Source: Phymatolithon calcareum (taxonomy: Eukaryota > Rhodophyta > Florideophyceae > Hapalidiales). Taken from it: a stretch of 64,000 bases of DNA. The first letter of the stretch is position 1. Every line of letters begins with the position of its first letter. Positions 53,721 through 64,000 of the stretch are shown piece by piece. Made by a program: the position numbers and the translations under genes. Location of the stretch: NCBI GenBank assembly GCA_977006965.1, contig OZ345385.1:558001-622000 (forward strand). Reading direction: 5' to 3'. The notes beneath the pieces were generated by a model. It saw only the letters and a program-made list of their open reading frames with translations. It did no database searches and had not been told where the DNA came from.

Positions 53721-54823
53721 GTGAAACCGATGGATTGCGCCATGGCGATGTGCGCAGGCCGGGTAGTCAATCGTGACTGGGTTCTACAGGCAGCACTTCG
53801 CAGCAGACTCCTTACAGGCGACGAAGTGCATCGGATGCCGCGAAGGAGCAGCACGTGATGGTCATAGGTTAGGTAGGGTTGCGTAACCGGGGCCATCACC
53901 AGTAAATAGAGTACGCTGTCGTAGTGCCCCATCGCGCTGGGTTGTGGGTACCGGCGGCACGGGGCATGCGGAGCTGTTTGGCGCAGGGCATGATCGCGGA
54001 AGAAAAGTGTTGCCTGATCCATTGCGGAAAGTGTCCTGTGTAGCCGTTCAACACCAGTTAGAAAGCGAAAGGCGGAAGATCCGTGACTGGTGCGATATCG
54101 GAGTGCCCGGAATACGGAAAAAGGTTACTGTACATCTCCAATGTCTCTGCGGACTAACGTCAGCACACATTACAGAACTTATGGCTGCAAGAAATTCGAG
54201 GAGAATAGTACCTGGCCTGCCAGGATCGCACCAAGTCTCTCACAGGCAGTTTGGATCAGGAAGGGATCAGATTATAATGTACAATCATACAGCCGGGAGC
54301 AACTTGGAGTGGCAAAAAGCGATTGAATGAAGCGGAGGGCAATTTTCCAAAAATATAGCTTCTTATGACCTACATTTACTGTATTTGCTTTGATTGGCTC
54401 AAATTACAAAATGAGGATTTCACTGCCTGAAAACACACAATTGACATTGGATCCCATAATTATTGGTTCTCCTAACTGAAAACTTACAGAACCTTGGGCG
54501 TATAATGACCATTCTTCGCGCTTCTGCGCATCAGCCCTGAAGACATCACAGAACTTGGAGGAAGAGATCGCAAACATTCTGCTGGATATATGATGACCGG
54601 CCTGGCAAGTGACGTGCTAAGATGGCAAGAAATTGGTTTCACTACGGGCACACATAGTAAAGTCCTTTCATTGTTTAGCGCTGCTACGGCCACCCGTGGC
54701 CTGAGATTATTTCGGGCTCACCCCAGAGACTAGGCGAGGCACAGTGCACTGGGATGGGTTTGTTCCGGGGTCAAATTACGGGCAAGAGATAAGTTTTTGC
54801 GTGCCAATATACTGTATCGTGTA
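53721..54823. other. No recognisable gene
   Basis: A 128-codon plus-strand frame at 53,944-54,330 has no known motif (it includes CDIGVPGIRKKVTVHLQCLC). No terminal repeats were found. Confidence 0.3.
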
Positions 54824-55312
54824 CAGGGGTAGGAGCAATATAATTGGAGAGAATTGGAAACAAATCGTACGCCAAAATATATATTGCAATTATTCTTGCC
54901 CCGAAAATTAAAAATTGCTATTCTTTGTCTTAGCAATAATTGCAATAATGCCAATTATTTGCAATTAATTGAAGATTTTTCCCAGTTTTTATATTCCTCT
55001 ATTAATTGGACCCTCTGCACGCTCGAACAGCCTGGGAGACTAGATGCTGATCCCAAAATCGGCTGTTTACTTTCAAAAACAAAAGTGACTCGAAAAGCAC
55101 GAGTTCAAGCCTGGAGCGTTGATCAGTAAGGACATACTTCGCAAGACACCAAAGTCGTTCTACTTCAGCAGTGGAAGCCAAAATAAAATCACAATTGATG
55201 TAGTCCTCTTCATGAGAATTATCGTTTCGAGCATTAAGTATGTCTTCAATGCCATCAGGAGCAATTCGTTGCGGAATATGGTGATTCTCGACTAATTCAT
55301 GCAACAAAATCC

Positions 55313-55676
55313 ACCTGTGGTATAGTGGTAAAACTGCCTCCGCGCACCTGTGCGCATATTTCGGTATGATACAGGCAGGAATGTTGAGGTCGCCGGTTCG
55401 AGTCCTGTCACAAGCAAGAGTTGCATTAACGTTCCGCAAAGGGCACACGGATGTCGCCGTGGAGTGGTGTGCAGCAGTACTAGCGCGAATCCTTGCCCAT
55501 ATCTTCGGAAGTCTGTGGGGCTTTTAAATAAACTTGAAAGGAAAAAAAAAAGTACTAGCGCGAAGCAGATACGCGAGTATCAGGAATGGATCCATATCAG
55601 GAGCATTTAGAGGAGCCCTAGATGTTGAATAATGTACACTTTGTGTAATTCGAATAACCTGCAATAAACAAAAAAA
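55313..55676 (+). mobile_element. tRNA-derived SINE (copy 2), itself interrupted
   Basis: The head (ccacctgtggtatagtgg..., B box ggttcgagtcc at 55,396) and body (gcaaagggcacacggatgtc) match the SINE at 44,018 closely. The tail is caataaacaaaaaaacaag. A LINE tail of 62 bp is inserted at 55,489. The SINE interrupts the hAT transposase. A short TSD (AAATCC at 55,308-55,314 and 55,681-55,686) is likely. Confidence 0.88.
55489..55550 (+). mobile_element. LINE family D tail (62 bp) inserted in the SINE, 13-bp TSD
   Basis: AGTACTAGCGCGA at 55,476-55,488 repeats at 55,551-55,563. The insert runs from atccttgcccatatc to nine A and matches the tail at 40,421-40,485. It is a complete, extremely truncated retrotransposition event. 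Confidence 0.95.
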
Positions 55677-56028
55677 CAAGAAATCCTTGACAGGCACCAC
55701 GTTCTTCAGCCGTCATTGTATGCGTCCTCCTTTGCTGTATTTTCACGACACCAGATTCAAAATGAAGATCTGACACAAAGGCACTGGTTGCAGAAATGTA
55801 CTGAGTTCCGAATCTGCAACCTCCAACTGGGCTCTGATCGGTGTTAGGATCGTTAGGATCATTTTTCTGCTGAGAATCAAGCTGGATAAGTCCATTCAGC
55901 ATGGCTCGCCCCTTCGACAGGCGAATTCCCTGCTCCTGAAGTTTCTTAGTTACCTTGTTTATAACTTCAAACATGCGAGTGTACCTTTGCACACGACGTG
56001 CAAAGCTTGCACTATCATTAAGGATCAT

Positions 56029-56762
56029 GTCACAGTCCGGATTGTTACTGATCTCAGAAAGCTGTGGCGAATCCTAAGGAATCGATCAAACATGTAAAAC
56101 AATCCGGACCAGCGAGTCTTGTTTGGCTTGAGAGGTTTCAGATCAGTGAGGTTTCTAAGAGCAGCAGCGCTCTTGATCTTGCGCTTGGCTTACAGCATAG
56201 TATCCTCCATGCTTTCATTGACAGCTGACAGATGACTGCAATATGTAGGCAGGCGGTTTGCAAAACTAGCATCTTAGTAGACCGGCAGGTGAGGGTCGTC
56301 TAGCGATAGTCACCCAGCGATAGTCGCCAGGTGTCAGCAAAAGCATTCGTTTGTCTTGGTGGTAACCGTCAACAACAAAGAAGCAATTAATTGGAATTAA
56401 TTGGAGAATGTTTACGGCAACAAATAAATTATTGCAATTATTCAGAGAAGAAAAATTAATAATTGGAATTGGAGGGTTTTCAAAAATTAAGTATTGCATT
56501 GCACTAATTGCAATTAATTTTTTTCTAATTAATTTTATCGCACCCCTGGTGTCAACAGATACTTAGAGTAGCCTTTCTAAAGGTTAAATACTTCCAAATT
56601 TGAAAGTTCATCCCCCCTAAGTGCAGCACAGTGGCGTCCTTCCAAAGTCATAGTTCACTAGCGTGGGAAGGTATATATACGACTTTCCACTGTCACACTA
56701 TCCCTATATCCAAAGTTGGTCACGTGGCGAGGTGCATTGGGCCAGTTTTGCTACATCTCAGG
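56029..56762. other. AT-rich hAT interior and flank
   Basis: 56,380-56,548 carries the AATTGCAATTA repeats of the hAT right end. 56,549-56,762 shows no gene and includes the LINE target site ctacatctcagg. Confidence 0.4.
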
Positions 56763-57975
56763 GTTATATGTTGATTTATTTTAAAAGCTCCCAAAACCTC
56801 AATTTGATGAACAGGGCAGCTTCTCGCTGTCTTCCACATTCATCTCTCTACTAGCCTCCTAATATCTCCTTAATCCGAATTTCTCTCCCTGTGAGGGCTC
56901 GAGTGAGTCTTTCGCATTCATATTCTGTTTCTTGGTCCATCTTCATGCACCGTAGTGTGCGTTGGAGCACAACGAGCTCAACCACAGCATCGGGCCCAAA
57001 GTACTTTGCTAAAACTGATTTTCTCCACAAAGGAGCTCTGTTGAAAAGAAATCTCAGGCATCTCAACCGCGCAGTTCTGTCCCTTATACGTAACACTCCT
57101 GGGAGTTCATTCGACTTGTCGACCGGGATTTTAACTGTCCGCCTCTCTTCTACCAACGTTCATATTTTTGCTGCTTCCCGTATGCGTCCGGTTTTTGATA
57201 CCATACCTTCTTCTGCTTGTTTTAGAGCTTCGTTGAGGTGCTTCTCTTCTCTAAGATGCCCAATATCCTTGATACGTCTTCCAGATCTTCTTCTCTTCCT
57301 TGGTATTCTTCTGCGAGCTCACGGTACTTCTTCCGTCTTACCAGGCTTAAGGCGAACCTTTCAGCCTGGTGCGCTCTCCTCATCTGTGGGCTGGCAAGTC
57401 GGCAGAGCACTCGCATCCGCTCCCTTCGATGTTCAGCATATTTTCAGAAAACATACCTGAAGAAAAGACCTTCTGCTGCTTCGATTGCCGATAACAGACG
57501 TTTGGTGATCGGGGCCAGGTGAATGGCATACTCCCATTTGGGGAGAACCAATGATTTGAAAATCCTGATGCAAGTGGCTGGCTGGAATCCTCTGACGTTC
57601 ACGCCTATTTGGCGGAGTTTGCGTATACATCCCACCGCATTCCAAACTCTTGAAATTGCTGTATCGTCCGTGACTCCGTTGTTGTTCATACTGATCCCCA
57701 GGTAGGATAGTCTTCAGGCCTGATGCAGCTCTTTTCCTGCAAGGAAAAATTTCTTCTTTGGGAGGCCTTTGTACTTAAGGACCTCACTCTTTCCTGGCTT
57801 TGTGTTCCATTTCATGGAGTTCTCGACTGCCCACTTTGTAGCTATGTCCAATAGTTTTTGCAACACTTTGGTATTCTTAGCCTGAAGAAGAACATCATCA
57901 GCAAATAATTGCGCTGGATGTTCAGACACGGTTCTTGGTACTTGGGCGGCGGCTTCGGCGAACGTATCCATGAAT
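56763..57975 (-). mobile_element. LINE family B, 5'-truncated, 1,213 bp, with 12-bp TSD
   Basis: CTACATCTCAGG at 56,751-56,762 repeats at 57,976-57,987. The minus-strand frames start inside the reverse transcriptase with QLFADDVLLQA (the FADD form of the catalytic YADD box) and WNTKPGKSEVL at 57,714-57,971, then ISRVWNAVGCIRKLRQIGV and LPKWEYAIHLAPI at 57,444-57,689. The C-terminal domain has HQAERFALSLVRRKKYRELA (57,222-57,416) and KMDQETEYECERLTRALTG (56,851-57,156). Stops and frameshifts separate these pieces. The 3' end (gggagcttttaaaataaatc) matches the insertion at 31,968. Truncation within the RT and a TSD are typical of target-primed retrotransposition. Confidence 0.9.
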
Positions 57976-58086
57976 CTACATCTCAGGTCTAGACAACATC
58001 AGTGGCTGTTCGAGGGGAAGACAGTGCACAATTTTTAGAATTGTAAATCCATACTAAAGAAAGTCTTTTAAGATTTTCTTCATCAT

Positions 58087-58146
58087 ATGCTAATCCATGT
58101 CGAAGAAAGACTCTTAAAAGAGTCTTTCTTCAACATAGATTAGCAT
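58087..58146. other. Long hairpin (27 of 29 bases paired, 2-nt loop)
   Basis: atgctaatccatgtcgaaga and its extension to actctt pair with aagagtctttcttc through gattagcat around AA. It lies 110 bases beyond the VPS11 stop codon, so it would be in the 3' UTR or terminator of VPS11, or be a small MITE. Confidence 0.75.
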
Positions 58147-58256
58147 CGTTTTTCCTGATGGAAGTGTGACAACATCTTTTTGATTTACGTTTTTAGTCAG
58201 GTTAGTATGTTATTTATACTTGTGGTTATGAATCCCTACCTCGAAAATTCACTTTG

Positions 58257-61200
58257 TTATATGAAAGGGCTCCGCTCCAAGTACTCCACTACTGTGGTAA
58301 AGCCATCCCTACTAGCACTAAGCTGTCCAAAGAACTCATCATGTTTCAAATTCTTTTCTTCAATTGCTTGTCTCATGGACACAGTAGCATCCTGTTCCGG
58401 TGCACGTCGCGGGCATTCCTCAATCCACATCCCGGCCGCCCCACCAAGGTCGAGTGCTCCAGACGATTCCGATGCTCGCAGCGGGCTCATAGAAGAAGGC
58501 GCCAAACAAGATGCATGGAACGAATGTCCGCAGAAGAAGTGGATCATGGGCACTGATATCCCATCTTCACAAGCACTGCACGAGTGCGGTTTCACAACCA
58601 CGGCCTCTTCGCCCAGCCGTGTCACCTCCCGTCGCAGTTCCTGCAAATCAAGATCGAGGCGAAATCCAGTGTGCTCCTCCTGCATCGCGCGTTTGTTCTG
58701 CGCCCCGATCGACTGTTCGAAGTACTCCCCGAGCATCGTCCACGGCGCCTGCGGACTCGCCTCTGTCACCACGTCCAGAATCTCAACTGCCGACAGTGCT
58801 GCGCTCCGGTCGAGAGCGGCTAATATCTCGTTCAGTACATCACTCGCTGCACGCTCAGTACGCGTGCTCGACCGAGACGGCGTGTCAGACGATTCATCGG
58901 ACACCGGCGCAGCGCCTTCGCAGTCACCTCGAGTCAGAGCCAGTTCCTCTTCGCAGGCACGTGGGGCAAAGACACGCAAAGCCTCAAGCCAGAGTTGTGG
59001 TTCCCTTTCGCCATGCCGTCTTGCCGCGCGTAAATAGTGCGGCTCCATTGCCCGTAAGCCGCAGACACACACCGAGCTCGCGATACATCCGCGGGTATTC
59101 GTACAGATATTCCAGACAGGTGTCGTGTCCGTGGAGCTCGCAAATGCGCACCGCTCTTCGCAAGTCGATTAGCGATCTTCGACTCTGTAAAATTTTCAAA
59201 GCCTGTCTCCCTAATCGTGGTCGGGGGCGCACAGAATGTTCCGTCAACGCAGACACCGTTGAGCGACGGTCTTCCACATCTGACATCCCTGTTTCGCCTT
59301 GATCGTACGAATGGATAGGGTCTGCGGCAACCCGTTGTGCCACGTCCACACACACCAGAGCCTCGAACAATGCTAGCCATGCCTCGGGCACTTCACTGCT
59401 CGGCAATCCGGCACGGCGTGCAAGTATTCGTTCTAGAAACACGGCATTCCAGCGAGGACGGTCTGCAAATAATGGTGAAAATTCCGACAGTCGAATGACC
59501 GGCTGTTCGCCGCGAGGAGCACGAGCAGTAGATTTGCAAATGGCGTTTGAGAGAAACTCCACAAAAGGTCCAGAAACGCGTACTAGCAGTTTACGTGCGG
59601 ATACGCGCAACACTTCCGCAACTTGGGATTCATCCTTTGTCGCGTTCAAAAGGGAAATAACACCGGGAAGATCGTCAAGATCCTCCACGAGCGTGTTTGC
59701 AAGCGCAAGATATCGCCCACGCTTTTGCGCCACACTTTTTGCCACCCGGAACAAACCGGCTTCGCGACACAGCTCAATTGCAGTGTCGACCTCACGTTCA
59801 GACCACGCCACATCGGTGAGAACGGAAATCAAGTGATCGTCATCAGTAGTAGCAGCAGCGGACGGGGAAGTAGAAGGAAGCACAACGGCACGAGCACGGT
59901 CATGTCGATAACACGTTACAAGCACTTTCGTATGCACAAATGCCGCACGACCAGCTGCATGCAATGCTTCCAGATACAATCGTAACCCTGACCGTAAACT
60001 CGGTTGTTCAACAAGTCTCGTGATAACCCAACTCGGTTCCACTCCAGCCCCAATAGTCTCGACAAGTTGTGCAGCCGCCGCATCAAATTCATCCTTCAGA
60101 ATAAGATGTTCCGCATATCGCCTTAACGCATATGTGAGCAATTCCCCTTCATCCTTCTCCCCCCTCTCCCCTTCAGTGCGCGCCAGAGAAACAGCAGCCA
60201 CATACAATCCACGATCAAGCAGCATCGCAACCCGTTCCGCCAGCGGAATCTCCTCAAGCCGACGCACACCACCGTCCTTCATGCAGAGCAGCGCAGCTGC
60301 ACGGCCATCACTAAACGCACACCGTACATCGCCCTTTCCACGATATGAAAGCACCTTATTTGCAACATCATACGCAACAACTTCACCACTACCCGCCCCA
60401 TGCAGCACATACTTTCCAACCGCTCCCACAAATCCATCCGCACATTTCGTAGGAAATGCCAAACACGGTCCGCGTCCATCACGCGTGAAGAAGTAAAGCG
60501 CCTCCTCTCTTGCCACACAAAGTTGTCCCGACATCGGCAGAAACGCGCACAACCCCGCCCGTTGTGCCCCGCGCGTGTCCAGCACACTTCTCCGTCCCGC
60601 CTCGTCCACAACGGCCACAGACCCCTCGGTGACGATAAACAGCGCCTCATCCGCAAACGCGAGAGCCACCACAGCTCGCGCCGCGCCCATCTCGCCCGGC
60701 GCGGGTGCGACACGCTGTCTTGTCGCCCGTTCGCGCAGGAATTCGCCTTTCAGAAGCATGACCGCCCCGTCGGCGAATCCCACCGCGACAGTCTCCGCTG
60801 CGCCTGCCCGGCCGTCGGCGCAGGGGCGAACGGCGAGCGCAGTGGGGACATCGCCCGATGTGAAGCGGAGTACGGATTTGCACTCCAGGTTTGCACCGTC
60901 TGCAAACGTCCAGAATTTCAATGTTGGCGCACTGTCGTCCACGCCGAGAGTGACGACAGTGCTGCCGGCAACAGCAACGGCAACTGCGACGCGGTCGTGC
61001 GCAGGAAGCACCGACCGTTGCGGTCGCGGAGGTTCCGAGAGCACTTCTACGGCGCCGCGCGGCTGTGCGAGGGCACGGAGACCAGGGAAGCCGTGCGCGT
61101 GCGTTGTGCGGAGCGCGGCGGCGGCGAGGCGGCCGTTCCGTCGACGGGTTCAGATTCAGCCGATGCGAGACGGGTTGGCAGCAATGGAGCGGCGCCTGTG

Positions 61201-61265
61201 CTGGTTGGAGACAAGTCTGCCTCGGATGCGCACAAGAAGCGTAAGAAGCGCCATCGCAAGGACAT
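58257..61265 (-). CDS. VPS11, HOPS/CORVET tethering subunit (split by frameshifts)
   Basis: Three minus-strand frames form one protein of about 1,000 residues. The ATG at 61,265 begins MSLRWRFLRF, like the W+F start of VPS11. The 686-codon frame (61,044-58,984) has the beta-propeller (FTSGDVPTALAVRP, VAVGFADGAVMLLKGEF, RDGRGPCLAFP) and the helical repeat region (RYAEHLILKDEFDAAAAQLV, LRLYLEALHAAGRAAFVHTK, VDTAIELCREAGLFRVAKSV, HGHDTCLEYLYEYPRMY). The last frame (59,072-58,257) continues with AARRHGEREPQLWLEALRVF, a coiled coil (LDLQELRREVTRLG) and a RING finger (CSACEDGISVP, FFCGHSFHASC), ending FTTVVEYLERSPF. The final RING CxxC is reduced to ECPRR after an insertion. The frames change near 61,050 and 59,060, the latter at a GTGTGTGT run. 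VPS11 scaffolds vacuolar/lysosomal membrane tethering. Because the sequence is otherwise well kept, sequencing error is as likely as decay. Confidence 0.9.
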
Positions 61266-61580
61266 TGTGGCGACCGGAGGTGCCACGTCCATCAGCAGCA
61301 GGTCCGGGAGACAAGCGGAAAGGAAGAAAAGGGTGGGTGAGGTGGTAAATACAGTAGTTTTGGAGCATTTTTCTTTGATTTTTCTACAAGTACTGTAGTC
61401 CTTGGAGAATTGCTGACAGCGAAATCTCAGCAAGTGGCTGCTTCCTCTCTCTCTGCTGGATTCTGATTTCCTACAAACTACAGCGGATACAGTATGATAC
61501 AAGGTGTGCTCGACTATCGGGTTACCCAAAACGCATGCATGCATGCGCGCGTCTGCATAACGACATCTTCCCCATCGCTC
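61266..61580. promoter_or_regulatory. Intergenic region between THOC2 and VPS11
   Basis: About 315 bases separate the THOC2 stop from the VPS11 ATG, so it should hold the THOC2 3' UTR and the VPS11 promoter. It contains gatacagtatgatac at 61,488 and a catgcatgcatgcgcgcg run at 61,533. No TATA box is obvious. Confidence 0.35.
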
Positions 61581-64000
61581 TTACCCACGTGACTTGCGAG
61601 AGTTGCGGTTACCGCTGTTACGTCCACTGCGGCGATGATTCGGCCCTCTGCGCCGCTCATCGCCATCATGGCGCCCATCACCGCGGCGCGCATCATCTCC
61701 ACGATGGTTCTCGTTTCCACGACGATCATTTCCCCGTCGATCATCACCGCGGCGATCGCGACCGTCCTCACCGCGCTCACCATAGAAATCATTCCTCGCA
61801 TCCGGTTCATAGCCGCGGCGATGGTGCGCAGGCGGATATCGGAACGGCTCCCTTGTGTTCTCGAACTGACGCTCCTCTCGATTCAACCGTCCGAACGCAA
61901 CCATTTGACTTCCTCAACAGGGAAGTTTCGTCCGCCGGCGGTATTATTAAAGTTCCCGACGTTCCGTCCAGCAGGGCCCGCACCGCCGCTGTTGCCCCCA
62001 GGGCCACCGCGTCGATCCATGCGGTCGCGATCGTTTCTATCGCGATGCTCGTTTCCGGTGCTGTATCCATGACCGCTTCCTTCACGGTCCCCGCGGTCCC
62101 GCCCGGAGCCACTACCGGGTCTCTCACGACGCGGGTTCCCTGTCGGCCGCTCATCCGTGCGTTGCCGCTTAGGCGCGTTGGCCCCACTATCATTGGATGC
62201 ACCTGCCTGCAATTGCTCAGGTGTTCTGGGCCGCTTCGCATCGCGCGCTGATGCTGGGCGTCGCGATCCAGCTGCCTCGACGGGCGAACGCCCACTTTGT
62301 CGTCCGCTGTTTGCTGCTCCGCTTCCAGTTCCGCTCTGTCCCGGGATACTGCTGCTGCTTGCTCGCCGCGTTAACGGCGACCGTCGTTCAGCACCTTCTC
62401 CACTGTGTCCCCGCTTCACTCCGCGCGATGGCCGCCCACCACTCTTGGCCTTTTCAGAACCTTCAACCTCCATTGCCGCTTTCTGCCCTGTGTTCGAAGA
62501 ACCTGCTTGCCTCGTGCTCGCTGCACCTTTCGGTGTAGGTAAAACTGATTCAGACTTTATCGGAGTTGCTTCCGCCTTAGCGCCAATAGTTTTTGGCGCG
62601 GCTTGCGAGTCGCCCTTCGCATTCGCAGTCTTTATCCCGTGCCTTGACGAAGACGGGGGTGCTGCAGAGGATGCAACACTTGCTGTGTTAACAGATTTGG
62701 GTTGAGCTTGAAAAAATGCTCTGGAACTCGTTTAGCGTGTCCGTTTTCCAGTTTCGAAAACACACCAGTGGCAGCGAGACGCAAGTCGTCTTTCTCCGAC
62801 TTCTTGACAAATGCCACAGCTTCCGTAATTTGCACGGCATTCTCTTTCACTTTCGGGTACACATCTGAAACAATATGCAGCACACTCAGCGTATTCCGAG
62901 CATGCAGATACTCCTTGCAGCGAAGAAGTTTGCACAGACCAGCAGTAAGTGATTGATGCAGTTCGAAAAGATACTCACAGTACTCCTCATGTCGCCATGG
63001 CTCACCACGTCGGCCACCCTGTCCAACTTTTCGAAAACCGTGCAGGGGAGTTTTGGACGCCTCTTTTTCGAATAAATTCTTGTTGCAACGCCACTTCTCC
63101 AGGGTTGACAATATTTCTCGCAAAAATACTCCAAAGTTCGCTGCATCGTTCTCTGTGCAAGACAGTAACAAAACGGGTGCTTGTTTCGTCACCAAAGAGT
63201 AGAATGCGGGGAGGTCCACAGCAGGGACGTCCAGACCCGGAAGAAGCAACACAAATTTTGAGCAATAAGTTGCGTCGTATGCTGAGGAAAGCGCGCGCGG
63301 AAGAATGCATCGTTGTAAGAAGTGCGTAGCCGCAGATTCACGCACACTTCGCTCCTTCAGGAATATTCCAACCTGCAGGGACGCGATTTCCTCGCGCAAT
63401 GTCGACTCCACTAAGTTCCGGTGTGCAATCAAGTCCTTGCGCTCCTTTTCAAGCTTTTGAAACATGGTTTGAAATGGCTGACTTCACTTTCAGCCTTGAC
63501 ATTTGCTTTCGATCTCCACGCCTTGACCGGAGGAAGTTGTCCCATGTGGAAATAGCTTTGCGAAGTCTATTCCTCTCTGCATCGTACAGAGCTTCGGGGA
63601 CTTCCAGATCCCCAAGACTGAGAGTCCAGAAAACCCAATACAGTTCAGGTGCTAACATGGTCCGCACATCCGCTGGAAGAACTTCCATGTGCCACATATC
63701 CTTCGAAGAGTCTGTCTTCTTGAATGGCAGGACGGGTCGCATGAGGCTGAGCGCATCCGGTGCTAAGATGCGCAAGTCTTTCACCATTTTGGTGATCTCG
63801 ATTTCACGAAATGGTTCCCAAAAGTCAACGTCGTCGTACGAGCGGGAAGATTCCAAAGAATCCATCAAATCAATCATGGCTGAAAACTGACGCAGTGCGT
63901 TACGCGTGCCATCGTGAAGACCACCGTTCATCTTGAGAGGAAGACTCTTATTGTCCAGATGAAAGCTACCCCGAGCCGCGAGTTGAGCAACTGCAAGAAA
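61581..64000 (-). CDS. THOC2, THO mRNA-export complex subunit (partial, split by frameshifts)
   Basis: The gene enters from the window's end with VAQLAARGSFHLDNKSL (63,940-64,000), continues GTRNALRQFSAMIDLM, MLAPELYWVFWTLSLGDLEV and RLRKAISTWDNFL, then in another frame KLEKERKDLIAHRNLVESTL, FLQRCILPRALSSAYDATYC, LLLSCTENDAANFGVFLREI, ARNTLSVLHIVSDVYPKVKE. These match THOC2 of other eukaryotes along the whole length. The C-terminal tail is disordered: SVNTASVASSAAPPSSS, a serine/arginine-rich part, then RG repeats (RRGNDRRGNENHRG) to the stop at 61,581. Frames shift near 63,455, at 62,705 (a run of six T in the coding strand, where one more T would restore the frame) and near 61,900. THO couples transcription to mRNA export. 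The gene runs off the window, so its start is not seen. Confidence 0.9.

Larger units (their letters stand above)
55002..56028 (-). pseudogene. hAT transposase fragment, split by the SINE
   Basis: The downstream part (about 55,060-55,310) contains DFILASTAEVERLWCLAKYV, then DQRSRLELVLFESLLFLKVN and SRFWD, the hAT C-terminal dimerisation region. The upstream part (55,690-56,028) contains SASFARRVQRYTRMFEVINK, KGRAMLNGLIQLDSQQ and CRFGTQYISATSAFVSDLHF, the middle of such a protein. Between them lies the SINE at 55,313-55,676. The catalytic N-terminal part, with its first two acidic residues, is not present. The gene is dead. Confidence 0.72.
54824..56548 (-). mobile_element. hAT element remnant (about 1.7 kb) containing a SINE
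   Basis: The left end begins CAGGGGTAGGAGCAATAT and the right end, inverted, CAGGGGTGCGATAAAATT; both lead into AATT-rich repeats (gcaattaattg, ttgcaattatt). Inside is the C-terminal half of a hAT transposase on the minus strand (55,002-56,028). The 8 bp beside the two ends do not match (atcgtgta and gtgtcaac), so the TSD is lost or one end is rearranged. Confidence 0.65.

Noticed and set aside
59040-59090. A 30-nt GT-AG intron at the VPS11 frame change
   Set aside because: The only GT...AG pair is too short for the spliceosome and has no branch site; other introns here are 74-90 nt.
60400-61398. Long plus-strand ORFs opposite VPS11
   Set aside because: They are shadows in a GC-rich antisense frame of a gene whose domains are clear on the minus strand; their residues are low in complexity and match nothing.
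61535-62705. Plus-strand ORFs opposite the THOC2 tail
   Set aside because: They mirror the serine/arginine/glycine-rich minus-strand tail and contain histidine/alanine-rich runs expected from that composition.

Overview
This window looks like nuclear DNA of a eukaryote with small, intron-poor genes and a heavy load of transposable elements. Eukaryotic markers are spliceosomal introns of about 75-90 bases (GTAAGT donors, one with an exact TACTAAC branch site), a meiotic HORMA-domain gene, VPS11, THOC2 and an RNA polymerase III subunit-2 gene. Intron-poor genes mixed with hAT, Harbinger, LINE and copia elements would fit a florideophyte red alga. That is an inference: nothing here fixes the organism, and other TE-rich protists remain possible.

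Layout. 0.4-2 kb holds a decayed copia-like polyprotein. 4.1-7.7 kb is a decayed minus-strand LINE carrying two nested DNA transposons, a 928-bp Harbinger-like element (3-bp TSD) and a 1,148-bp MULE-like element (9-10-bp TSD) whose ends carry mirror-symmetric arrays of a 7-bp motif. 8.2-9.2 kb has a broken Uma2-family nuclease gene. 9.35-17.1 kb is a transposon pile-up: a pogo-like element, a 1.3-kb CAGGGG-type element, a 5.4-kb hAT element inserted in its terminal repeat (perfect 8-bp TSD), then a 357-bp CAGGGG-type MITE inside a palindrome. 20.8-23.2 kb is a 2.4-kb PIF/Harbinger element with 54-bp terminal repeats, a truncated transposase and a convergent companion gene with 25-residue repeats. 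23.4-24.8 kb is the 3' end of a copia retrotransposon. 25-35 kb is gene-poor, with a 580-bp hAT MITE, a LINE 3' end with 13-bp TSD and a metallopeptidase-like gene lacking its second zinc histidine.

35.1-36 kb is a three-exon HORMA gene, facing a decayed DEAD-box helicase (36.1-37.3 kb). 40.5-42 kb is a zinc/coiled-coil gene disrupted by a 760-bp LINE insertion (14-bp TSD) 16 bases from a splice donor. 43.4-44.6 kb is a decayed cysteine-rich gene disrupted by a tRNA-derived SINE. 49.2-52.7 kb is a pseudogene of the RNA polymerase III second-largest subunit with five in-frame stops and several frameshifts. 54.8-56.5 kb is a hAT element holding a SINE that itself holds a 62-bp LINE tail. 56.8-58 kb is a 5'-truncated LINE. 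58.3-61.3 kb (VPS11) and 61.6-64 kb (THOC2, running off the window) are minus-strand housekeeping genes that look conserved but are split by a few frameshifts, some at short repeats, so assembly errors must be excluded before calling them dead.

The genes do not form an operon or a shared pathway. The main story is layered insertion: many boundaries can be fixed by target-site duplications, which gives an order of events for several nests.
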